Assembly: GCA_910587145.1 (NCBI GenBank)
Contig: CAJUMH010000052.1
Coordinates: 1-5,615, forward strand
From: an uncultured Ruthenibacterium sp.
GTDB taxonomy: Bacteria > Bacillota > Clostridia > Oscillospirales > Ruminococcaceae
DNA length: 5,615 bases
Reading direction: 5' to 3'
Part shown: piece by piece, positions 1 to 5,615 of the stretch
How positions within the stretch are numbered: position 1 is the first letter of the stretch
How the letters are laid out: every line of letters begins with the position of its first letter
The notes under the pieces: generated by a model
Databases searched by the model: none
Seen by the model: only the letters and a program-made list of their open reading frames with translations
What the model was told of the DNA's origin: nothing
Made by a program: the position numbers and the translations under genes

Positions 1-504
1 GGCTCCTATGTGGAAGGTGCCATTACGAGTGTGGCGGGCGAAGATTGGGGCCGGGCCGCAGGCCTTGTTACAAGGTTCGCTGCGGGATTGACAGTATATG
101 GCTACTTGGATGCTCTGGATCAAAACTGGAATTTTAGCGGGGTATACGGGATTGAGGGAATAGATCCGTCAGTGCAGAGCGCGGCGAATGCTCAACAAGG
201 TGTTGGATATAATTCCTTTAATGCATTAAAGAAAGCAATAGGGTCTCCAGGATCAGGGAATCAATGGCATCATATTGTAGAACAATCCCAGATTGGAAGA
301 TCCGGCTTTACTCCACAGCAGATTCAAAACACCGCTAATATAATTGCTGTCGATGCTCCAACACATGCAAAGATTAGTGCATATTACTCTTCCAAGCCAA
401 CTTTTACAAATGGTGTGACTATTCGCGATTGGTTAACAGGGCAAAGTTTCCAACAGCAATATGACTTTGGGATAGCCACTTTAAAGAAATTTGGTATATT
501 ATGA
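1..504 (+). CDS. C-terminal part of a polymorphic toxin (RHS/WapA-type carrier likely), HNH/EndoVII-like nuclease tip; 5' end outside window
   Basis: The frame is open to the left edge of the window and stops at TGA 502-504, so this is the last 167 residues of a larger protein. A GTG at 10-12 could be read as a start, but it has no ribosome binding site and the frame continues upstream of it. Window residues 1-60 are Gly/Ala-rich and resemble a linker or pre-toxin region. The tip carries QWHHIVEQ (residues 88-95), then IQNTANII (108-115), then H122 followed by KISAYYSSK (124-132), and ends in a conserved-looking RDWLTGQSF and KKFG tail. A His-His pair followed by Asn and a second His, about 20-30 residues apart, is the layout of HNH/endonuclease VII (His-Me finger) toxins such as the WHH/AHH/LHH groups. 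H90 or H91, N113 and H122 are therefore the likely active-site residues. The family and motif reading is from memory. Nuclease action on a competitor's DNA or RNA is inferred. The ATGA overlap with the next frame and the adjacent DUF2019-like gene support a toxin-immunity pair. Confidence 0.72.
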   Translation, partial: GSYVEGAITSVAGEDWGRAAGLVTRFAAGLTVYGYLDALDQNWNFSGVYGIEGIDPSVQSAANAQQGVGYNSFNALKKAIGSPGSGNQWHHIVEQSQIGRSGFTPQQIQNTANIIAVDAPTHAKISAYYSSKPTFTNGVTIRDWLTGQSFQQQYDFGIATLKKFGIL

Positions 505-505
505 A

Positions 506-512
506 AAAGGAG
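506..512 (+). promoter_or_regulatory. Ribosome binding site (AAAGGAG) that decides the immunity gene start
   Basis: AAAGGAG begins just after the toxin stop codon (502-504) and lies 9 bases before the ATG at 522. The other in-frame ATG, at 501, overlaps the toxin stop as ATGA but has only AT-rich sequence without a Shine-Dalgarno match in front of it. The site therefore favours 522 as the start and suggests translation of the immunity protein follows directly on that of the toxin. Confidence 0.7.
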
Positions 513-521
513 ATATTGGTT

Positions 522-860
522 ATGAAGCGCAATCTTGTTGATCAGTATGTTCATTATGCAGAAATGCAAATGGAATGCACTTTTTCTGGAAATTATAAAA
601 AGGGTAACCGTGCAAGTGAAAAATTATTTGATATGAACACATTTTTAAAAGAAAATTTTGAAGAAAATAGAGAGATAATTGACTTGTTAATTGAATCATC
701 TAATCCGAATGTATGTATATGGATTTCAGACGTTTCGCTTGATTTACAATATCGCGCAGACAAAGTAATTAGCATTCTTAAAAATATTTCAAAAAGAGAA
801 GATTTGGGATTAATTGGATTAAATGCAGAAATGCAACTCAAAACCAGAAATTTACTGTAA
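522..860 (+). CDS. DUF2019-like probable immunity protein
   Basis: A small, soluble, helical protein of 112 residues from the chosen start, or 119 if the ATG at 501 is used. There is no signal peptide or membrane segment, so it should act in the cytoplasm. The pattern matches what I recall of DUF2019, a small helical HEAT-like family: an N-terminal VDQYVHYAEMQ helix, a GNYKKGNRASEKLFD segment, then SSNPNVCIWISDVSL, and a closing LIGLNAEMQLK. The SSNPNV.IW stretch corresponds to the family's 'HPN..VR..AA' region. Its role is inferred: it follows the toxin tip with only 17 bases between, the position where the cognate immunity gene sits in RHS, LXG and CDI loci, so it probably binds and blocks the toxin. 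Base composition is about 25-28% GC by hand count, far below the flanking genes, which points to acquisition together with the toxin tip. The gene ends in tandem TAA TAA (858-863). The family call is moderately sure; pairing with this toxin is likely but untested. Confidence 0.68.
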   Translation: MKRNLVDQYVHYAEMQMECTFSGNYKKGNRASEKLFDMNTFLKENFEENREIIDLLIESSNPNVCIWISDVSLDLQYRADKVISILKNISKREDLGLIGLNAEMQLKTRNLL

Positions 861-927
861 TAAAAATGTGAGAACGGTAAAAAGCACTCAAAATATTGTT
901 TATTAAATGATGATTCGATAGCAGAAA

Positions 928-936
928 AAGGCGGTG
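928..936 (+). promoter_or_regulatory. Ribosome binding site of the membrane-protein gene
   Basis: AAGGCGGTG matches the ideal AAGGAGGTG at eight of nine positions and ends 5 bases before the ATG at 942. It supports 942 as the start and shows that this gene can be translated independently of the immunity gene 81 bases upstream. The spacer 861-927 is AT-rich; I see no convincing -35/-10 pair or terminator hairpin in it. Confidence 0.65.
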
Positions 937-941
937 ATACA

Positions 942-1667
942 ATGCAACAAAGGAAAATCCTCTTGTATATTGTTCCCTATGCGCTGCTCTCCAGCGCAGC
1001 AGCAATCTGCCTCACATCCGCCCTGTTCGCCACGCTCACACATGGGTATGCGCAGGGTTTGGCGGAAACGGCACTCCGCTGGGCGGGGCTGCTATGCACG
1101 TGTGCGGCGGCGCTGGTGTTGATGGTATACGCCGCACACGCGGCGAAACGCCCGGCGGTAAAGCTGCCGCTTCCCGCTGCATGCAGGCGCGCCATACACA
1201 CGGCGCTGCTGCTTTTGTGCATGCTCCCCGCTCTGCTGCTGTTGAGCGTCTTGGAGGGGCTGTATTCTTGGTTCGTCTTTCCGTTTTTCAGCGATACCGG
1301 CCAAAATATTTTCCCGGCACTCGTTTTCCTTTTGGCTGCCGTCCCGGCGCTCGTGCGTCTGTTTCTATTGCCGCTTGCGCTGCACCCGCTGCTGCTCTCG
1401 CTCACAGAGCCGCAGCCCATCCCGCAGATTTTCCGTACTGCCCTGCATACATGGAAAGCGCACTACAAAACGCTGCTTTTCTGGTGCACCGTCGTTATGG
1501 CCGCGCAGGCGGCCGTTTCCCTGCTCCTTCGTTTCGCCGCGCCAACGCTGTTTTCTATGGGCATTATCAGCAGCCTCATAACCATACTGATTTCCGGCGC
1601 GTTACAGGCGCTTCTGTTTTACCAGCTTCTTATGCGCTATACGCGCTCAAAACCTCAATTGCAATAG
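942..1667 (+). CDS. Multi-pass membrane protein of unknown function
   Basis: I do not recognise the family of this 241-residue protein. It is very hydrophobic, with about six likely membrane segments at roughly residues 7-32, 46-66, 84-108, 122-152, 177-197 and 206-232. The short N-terminus is MQQRK and the basic C-terminal tail is RYTRSKPQLQ. The stretch FRTALHTWKAHYKTLLFW (164-181), an amphipathic segment leading into a membrane helix, resembles the layout of small Firmicute integral-membrane proteins such as DUF975-like or glycerophosphodiesterase membrane-domain proteins, but this is too weak for a call. The start is fixed by a strong ribosome binding site; the stop is TAG 1665-1667. Its GC content matches the RHS core rather than the immunity gene, so it does not look like part of the imported cassette. 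Possible roles are an immunity protein for a membrane-acting toxin, a delivery accessory, or an unrelated resident gene. The coding call is firm; the function is open. Confidence 0.75.
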   Translation: MQQRKILLYIVPYALLSSAAAICLTSALFATLTHGYAQGLAETALRWAGLLCTCAAALVLMVYAAHAAKRPAVKLPLPAACRRAIHTALLLLCMLPALLLLSVLEGLYSWFVFPFFSDTGQNIFPALVFLLAAVPALVRLFLLPLALHPLLLSLTEPQPIPQIFRTALHTWKAHYKTLLFWCTVVMAAQAAVSLLLRFAAPTLFSMGIISSLITILISGALQALLFYQLLMRYTRSKPQLQ

Positions 1668-1674
1668 ATTGAGG
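1653..1674 (+). other. Small inverted repeat over the membrane-protein stop codon
   Basis: CCTCAAT (1653-1659) and ATTGAGG (1668-1674) are perfect 7-base arms around an 8-base loop that holds the TAG stop. No run of T follows (ATAAAACAAC), so it is not a standard intrinsic terminator. It lies next to the point where the RHS frame begins, and could be a chance hairpin or a mark of the junction. Confidence 0.3.
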
Positions 1675-1753
1675 ATAAAACAACGATACAACCATACGCC
1701 TGCGCCCTATTCTCGGCCGCACGTACAACTCGCGCGGCGCGGAGCGTGATTCG
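1668..1753 (+). other. Start-less 5' remnant of the RHS head domain
   Basis: In the frame of the downstream RHS gene there are stops at 1670-1672 and 1676-1678. From 1679 the frame is open and codes for IRLRPILGRTYNSRG (1694-1738), which resembles the 'L.RTYNSR...FG.GW' part of the N-terminal RHS head (DUF6531-like). No ATG, GTG or TTG occurs in this frame before 1754. The coding sequence is thus conserved upstream of the first usable start, which indicates that the true beginning of the gene has been lost. Bases 1656-1696 are locally AT-rich compared with both sides, marking the likely breakpoint. Confidence 0.6.
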
Positions 1754-4700
1754 ATGTTCGGCTGCGGCTGGGCGTTCGATTACGACGAGGCCGTCACGCA
1801 GCGCGCGGACGGCTCGTTCGCGTACCGGCGCGGCGACGGCAGCATCCTGATCTTCACGCCGGACGGCGCGGGCGGCTATGCGGGCCCGGCAGGCTACGAC
1901 CTCGCCTTCCGCCGCATCAAAACAGGCGAAATCTCAAAGGATTTCGGCACGCCCGAAGATCCCGACGTCGTCACGTTCGATCTCTACGAATACGAGATCG
2001 CCGAAGCGGACGGCACGGTGCGCCGGTTTAATCCAAACGGCCGGCTCGCCTCCGTCACGGACGCAGACGGCTTTGTCACGTCGCTCTCCTATGATGCAAA
2101 CGGCGGCCTTGCGGCAATCGCCACGCCCTCGGGCAGGCGCTTTGCCTTCACTGCCGACAGCGTAGGGCATATCACGGCCGTCACCCTGCCGGACGGCAAT
2201 ACGCTGCGCTATGCCTACGACGCGGCGGGCAACCTTGCTTCGTATACCGACGCGAACGGCAATACCACAAAATACGCCTACAACGGCGCGCACCGCATGA
2301 CAGGCTGGACGGACGCGAACGGCACGGCGATGGTGATGAACACCTACGACGCTCTGGGCCGCGTGATCCGGCAGACGGACGCAAACGGCGGCGTCTCTAC
2401 GCTGGCCTATGAGGACGGCAAAACCACCGTCACCGACGCCGGCGGGAACGTCACGGTTTACCACTACGACGATGCGTACCGCACCACGCGCATCGAATAT
2501 CCGGACGGAACGTCGGAGACGTTTGAATACGACAGTGCGAACCGCCGCACAGCCTTCACGGACAAGCTTGGCCACCGCACGGCGTATGCCTACGACGCGG
2601 CGGGCAACCTTGTGACGCAAACGCGCTTTGACGGCGCGTCGCTTTCCTACGCCTACAACGACGAAAACAAGCTTGTCTCCTCTACCGATTATCTCGGCGC
2701 CGAAACGCGCTACGAATACGACGCAAACGGCGATTTGACGGCGATTACCTACGCGGACGGTACGACGAACACGTTTACCTATGATGCCCGCCACAACCCC
2801 GTCACGATGACGGACGCGATGGGCAATACCGTGCGCTTTGACTACGACGGCGCGAACCTCGTCAAGCTGACCGACGCGGCGGGCAGCGTGTACACGTTTG
2901 GCTATGACGCCCTCGGGCGGCGCGTTTCGGCCACCGATCCGCTCGGCAGCACCACGAAAACCGTCTACGACGCGGTGGGCCGCGTGATTACCACGCAAGA
3001 CGCCGCGGGCGCGGCGACGTCGTATGAATACGACGCGGCCGGGCGCGTGATCGCGTCCACCGACGCGAACGGCAGCCGGCTTGCGTATGCCTATGACGCG
3101 AATGACAACCTGCTCTCCGTCACCGACAAAGACGGGAATGTCTGGAAATATACCTACGACGCCCTCGGCAACAAGCTGACGGAGACCGATCCCGTGGGCA
3201 ACGTGCTGAAATTCACATACGACAGCATGGGCCGCATGGTATCCTCCACCGACGCGGACGGCTACACCACGCGGTACGAATACGACGCGCTCGGCAACGA
3301 GACGGCCGTCACCGCGCCGGACGGCGGCGTAACACGGGCGGAATACGACTACGCCACGGGCCGCATCGCTAAAACCGTCGATCCTCTGGGCAACGAAACG
3401 GCCTACGCCTACAACGCGGCGGGCCTGCCCACCAGGCAGACGAACGCGGACGGCGGCACGGTGACGCTGGAATACGATGTGATGGGCCGCCTTGTCCGGT
3501 ATACGGATGTGCTGGGCCTTGTGACAGAATTTGCCTATGACGCGAACGGCAACGAGCTGCGCGTGACGGACAGCGCCGGGCGCGCGGTCTCCTACGAGCG
3601 CGACGCGGCCGGCCGCGCGGTAAAAACGACGCTGCCGGGCGGCGGGGAAATTTCCTATGCCTACGACGCGCTCGGGCGCGTGACGCAGCTGACGGACGCG
3701 CTCGGCGGCGTATCGGCGCTCAGCTACAACGCCGTTGGCGCGCCCCTCACCGTTACGAACGCGAACGGCGCGTCCATCGGCTACGGCTACGACGCCATGG
3801 GCAACGTCACCATGCAGACCGATCCGAAGGGCAGCGAATGGCATACCTACTACGACCATCTGGGCAACGTCATTCTGACAAAAGACCCCACGGGCGCGCA
3901 GACGCTGTACGTCTACGACGCGGCGGGGCGGCTTTCGGAAATTCACGACGCGCTGGGCAACGTAACGGCGTACACACTGAACGGGCGCGGCCTGCCGGTG
4001 GAGATCACCGACGCGCTCGGGCAGAAATACGCGCTGGCATATGACGCGGCCGGGCGGATTGTGAAAGAAACTTTGCCGGACGGCTCTGCCACCGAATATG
4101 TCTACAACAAGGCCGGGCAGCTGCTCCGCATCACCGATGCGGACGGGCTTGTAACGTGCTTTGCGTATGACGCGCTCGGCAATGTGACGAGCGAGACGAA
4201 CAACGCGGGCGTTTCCCTGCACTACACCTACAATGCCGCGGGGCTGCCCCTGACGGCAACGGACGCGCTCGGCCAGACGACACGCTATGCCTACGATGCG
4301 GCAGGCAACCTTGTCAGCGTCACAGAACCGGACGGCAATGTCACCACGTATACCTACGACGCGGACAGCAACATCACCGCCATCACCGACGCCGAGGGCA
4401 AAACCATCACGTACACCTACGATGCGAACGGGAACCTGCTTTCCAGCGAGGACGCGGCGCTGCGCAAGTGGCAATATGCCTACGACCGGATCGGCCAATT
4501 GACAAGCGTCACCGATCCGCTGGGCAATGTCACGCAATATTTCTACGACGAAAACGAAAATCTGACAAAACAGGAGAACGCCGACGGCAGCGCGCTGCAG
4601 TTCGCCTACGACGCGCTGAACCGCGCCGCTTCCTACACGGACGGCAACGGGAACGTCTTCACCAACACCTACGACGCGCTCGGGCAGATCGTCGGCCAGA

Positions 4701-5615
4701 CGAACGCGGACGGCGGTGAATTGCAATACGCCTATGACGCGCTGGGCCGCGTGACAAAGCAGCGCGACCCGCTGGGCTATGTGACGGAATACGCGTATGA
4801 CGTAGTGGGCAATCTCGTCTCGGCCACGCTGCCGAATGGCGAAACCTACACCTACACCTACAACCACACGGGCTTCCGCACGTCCGAGACCGACCCGCTT
4901 GGCAATGTGACAAGCTGGACGCCGGATCTGATGAACCGCCTTGTGGAAAAGACGCTCGCGAACGGCGCGCAGTACGGTTATGACTACGACGTGCTGGGCC
5001 GCATTACACAGCTGACCGGCCCCGAGGGGCAGCGCCTTGCCTACGCCTGGGACGAAAGAGGCGACCTTGCGAGCGAGACCGACGCGCTGGGGCGCGTCAC
5101 CTCGTATGCCTACGACCAAATGCACCGCTTAACATCCATCACAAACGCCGCGGGCGGGAAAACCCGGATGGCCTACGATGAAAGCGGCAACCTTGCCGAG
5201 GTCATTTCCCCCGAGGGGCGCGCGCAGCGCTATACGTATGACGCGCTGGGCCGCGTGACGCAGACGCTCGACCCCGCGGGCGAAATGACGCAGTACGTCT
5301 ACGACGCGGTGGGCAACCTGACGCAGATCACCGAGCCGCAGGGCCGCGCCACGTCGATTTCCTATGACGCGAACGGCAATATCACGCAGATCACGGACGC
5401 GCTGGGCCAGACGGTGAACTTCACATATGACAGCATGGACCGCGTGCTGACCGCCGCCGACACCGCGGGCGCACAGACAAGCTATGCCTACGACCTTGCC
5501 GGGCGGCTTTTGAGCGAGACGGACGCGCTCGGCGGCCTGACGCAGTACCGCTACGACGCCAACGGCAACGTGACGGCGGTCACCGACGCCGAAAACCGCG
5601 AGACAGGCTATGCCT
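1754..5615 (+). CDS. Headless RHS/YD-repeat protein core; runs off the right edge
   Basis: One uninterrupted frame of at least 1287 codons from the first ATG to the window end. Residues 1-106 are the end of an RHS head: MFGCGWAFDYDEAV, then DGSFAYRRGDGS and a VRRFNPNGRLASVTD segment. From residue 107 on there are only YD repeats, with unit consensus near 'xxTxYxYDAxGNLxxxTDxxG'. Such repeats fold into the large hollow beta-shell that encloses the toxin in RHS, WapA and Tc-toxin proteins (known for the family). The closing core domain and toxin tip are not reached. No signal peptide, PAAR domain or membrane segment is visible; those would lie in the missing head. The ATG at 1754 has GGAG (1741-1744) at 9-base spacing, but both fall inside conserved head coding sequence, so this may be fortuitous. 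The gene is either a displaced recombination partner for an upstream RHS gene or a truncated pseudogene; the absence of stops over 3.9 kb argues that truncation is recent or the frame is still maintained. Confidence 0.82.
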   Translation, partial: MFGCGWAFDYDEAVTQRADGSFAYRRGDGSILIFTPDGAGGYAGPAGYDLAFRRIKTGEISKDFGTPEDPDVVTFDLYEYEIAEADGTVRRFNPNGRLASVTDADGFVTSLSYDANGGLAAIATPSGRRFAFTADSVGHITAVTLPDGNTLRYAYDAAGNLASYTDANGNTTKYAYNGAHRMTGWTDANGTAMVMNTYDALGRVIRQTDANGGVSTLAYEDGKTTVTDAGGNVTVYHYDDAYRTTRIEYPDGTSETFEYDSANRRTAFTDKLGHRTAYAYDAAGNLVTQTRFDGASLSYAYNDENKLVSSTDYLGAETRYEYDANGDLTAITYADGTTNTFTYDARHNPVTMTDAMGNTVRFDYDGANLVKLTDAAGSVYTFGYDALGRRVSATDPLGSTTKTVYDAVGRVITTQDAAGAATSYEYDAAGRVIASTDANGSRLAYAYDANDNLLSVTDKDGNVWKYTYDALGNKLTETDPVGNVLKFTYDSMGRMVSSTDADGYTTRYEYDALGNETAVTAPDGGVTRAEYDYATGRIAKTVDPLGNETAYAYNAAGLPTRQTNADGGTVTLEYDVMGRLVRYTDVLGLVTEFAYDANGNELRVTDSAGRAVSYERDAAGRAVKTTLPGGGEISYAYDALGRVTQLTDALGGVSALSYNAVGAPLTVTNANGASIGYGYDAMGNVTMQTDPKGSEWHTYYDHLGNVILTKDPTGAQTLYVYDAAGRLSEIHDALGNVTAYTLNGRGLPVEITDALGQKYALAYDAAGRIVKETLPDGSATEYVYNKAGQLLRITDADGLVTCFAYDALGNVTSETNNAGVSLHYTYNAAGLPLTATDALGQTTRYAYDAAGNLVSVTEPDGNVTTYTYDADSNITAITDAEGKTITYTYDANGNLLSSEDAALRKWQYAYDRIGQLTSVTDPLGNVTQYFYDENENLTKQENADGSALQFAYDALNRAASYTDGNGNVFTNTYDALGQIVGQTNADGGELQYAYDALGRVTKQRDPLGYVTEYAYDVVGNLVSATLPNGETYTYTYNHTGFRTSETDPLGNVTSWTPDLMNRLVEKTLANGAQYGYDYDVLGRITQLTGPEGQRLAYAWDERGDLASETDALGRVTSYAYDQMHRLTSITNAAGGKTRMAYDESGNLAEVISPEGRAQRYTYDALGRVTQTLDPAGEMTQYVYDAVGNLTQITEPQGRATSISYDANGNITQITDALGQTVNFTYDSMDRVLTAADTAGAQTSYAYDLAGRLLSETDALGGLTQYRYDANGNVTAVTDAENRETGYA
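2072..5615 (+). repeat. Tandem array of 56 complete YD repeats, period about 63 bp (21 residues)
   Basis: Counting units by their closing G and following start gives 56 complete units plus the beginning of another. All are 21 residues except four: 22 (TAMVMNTYD...), 19 (GVSTLAYED...), 20 (NTVRFDYD...) and 22 (GVTRAEYD...). These offsets sum to minus one residue, which agrees with the base count from 2072 to the window edge. The YD pair is altered in a few units, for example AFTADS, TSWTPD, AYTLNG and SYERD. Units are diverged at the protein level but share short exact DNA stretches. Confidence 0.85.
2210..2612 (+). repeat. Pair of exact 28-base direct repeats inside the YD array
   Basis: Bases 2210-2237 and 2585-2612 are identical and encode YAYDAAGNL in both places, 375 bases apart. 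A second exact pair of 23 bases (4733-4755 and 5237-5259) encodes YDALGRV, 504 bases apart (eight units). Such stretches could support recombination within the array or between RHS genes. Confidence 0.6.

Larger units (their letters stand above)
181..927 (+). other. AT-rich toxin-tip plus immunity cassette (composition island)
   Basis: Hand counts per 60 bases give about 65% GC at 1-60, 50% at 61-120, 37% at 181-240, 28% at 541-600, 25% at 661-720 and 27% at 841-900. The value then rises to about 53% at 961-1020 and 68% at 1081-1140. The drop begins inside the toxin reading frame, not at a gene boundary, and ends just before the ribosome binding site of the membrane-protein gene. That is the expected footprint of a module exchanged by recombination in the conserved carrier. 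No transposase, tRNA or flanking direct repeats are visible, so the exact edges are approximate. Confidence 0.5.

Noticed and set aside
384..841. Two short minus-strand frames opposite the toxin and immunity genes
   Set aside because: Both are opposite better supported genes, and I saw no ribosome binding site or family pattern for either.
861..927. Promoter for the membrane-protein gene (TTGTTT at 896-901)
   Set aside because: No -10-like hexamer at acceptable spacing; AT-rich sequence alone is not sufficient evidence.
977..1420. Minus-strand frame opposite the membrane-protein gene
   Set aside because: Ser/Ala/Arg-rich antisense of Leu/Ala-rich membrane helices, without a start signal.
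1094..1672. Plus-strand frame overlapping the membrane-protein gene
   Set aside because: It is Ala/Arg/His-rich with no domain-like pattern, is contained in another gene with a good ribosome binding site and membrane-protein composition, and is a GC-rich shadow frame.
1653..1690. Intrinsic terminator after the membrane-protein gene
   Set aside because: The 7-base hairpin is real but there is no T-run after it and the stem includes coding sequence.
1640..1760. Frameshift or readthrough fusion of the membrane protein with the RHS core
   Set aside because: The RHS frame has stops at 1670-1672 and 1676-1678, so neither a simple shift before the TAG nor readthrough would join the two proteins.
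1934..5125. Long minus-strand reading frame of 1063 codons as a gene
   Set aside because: It mirrors the YD repeats codon for codon, starts at a GTG without a convincing ribosome binding site, and its composition is an artefact of missing TTA, CTA and TCA codons in the real RHS gene.
2072..5615. CRISPR array or other non-coding tandem repeat
   Set aside because: The period is one 21-codon unit, the frame is open throughout, and the units encode canonical YD repeats; there are no constant repeats alternating with unique spacers.

Overview
The window looks like part of a polymorphic-toxin (RHS/YD-repeat) locus. It probably comes from a high-GC anaerobic Firmicute of the Clostridia type. That guess rests on the strong AGGAGG-like ribosome binding sites, the WapA/RHS-style architecture and the GC-rich codon use. 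No gene here is a taxonomic marker, so the assignment is inference only.

Layout, all on the + strand. (1) Bases 1-504 are the 3' end of a gene that begins upstream. They encode the C-terminal tip of a large secreted or delivered toxin, with a QWHHIVEQ nuclease-like motif. (2) Bases 522-860 encode a small DUF2019-like protein, tightly coupled to the toxin and most likely its immunity protein. (3) Bases 942-1667 encode a very hydrophobic protein with about six membrane segments and no recognisable family. (4) From about 1679 to the window end runs one uninterrupted reading frame of RHS/YD repeats, at least 56 complete units of about 21 residues. Its beginning is missing: the frame enters in the middle of the N-terminal RHS head domain (DUF6531-like), and its first ATG lies downstream of the conserved RTYNSR motif. 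The 3' end, with its expected core domain and toxin tip, lies beyond the window.

Base composition separates these parts sharply. By hand count the first 60 bases are about 65% GC. The toxin tip falls to about 37-50%, and the immunity gene and following spacer to about 25-28%. The membrane-protein gene and the RHS core return to about 53-75%. This is the pattern expected when a foreign toxin-tip plus immunity cassette has been swapped onto a native carrier.

Taken together, the window sits between two RHS modules: the tail (toxin and immunity) of one and a headless core of another. A plausible reading is a tandem array in which the downstream core is a silent or displaced partner for recombination that exchanges toxin tips. 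An alternative is that the second RHS gene is simply a decaying duplicate. The most notable points are the headless but otherwise clean RHS frame, the very regular 63-bp repeat, the unexplained membrane protein between the modules, and a 1063-codon antisense shadow frame caused by codon bias.
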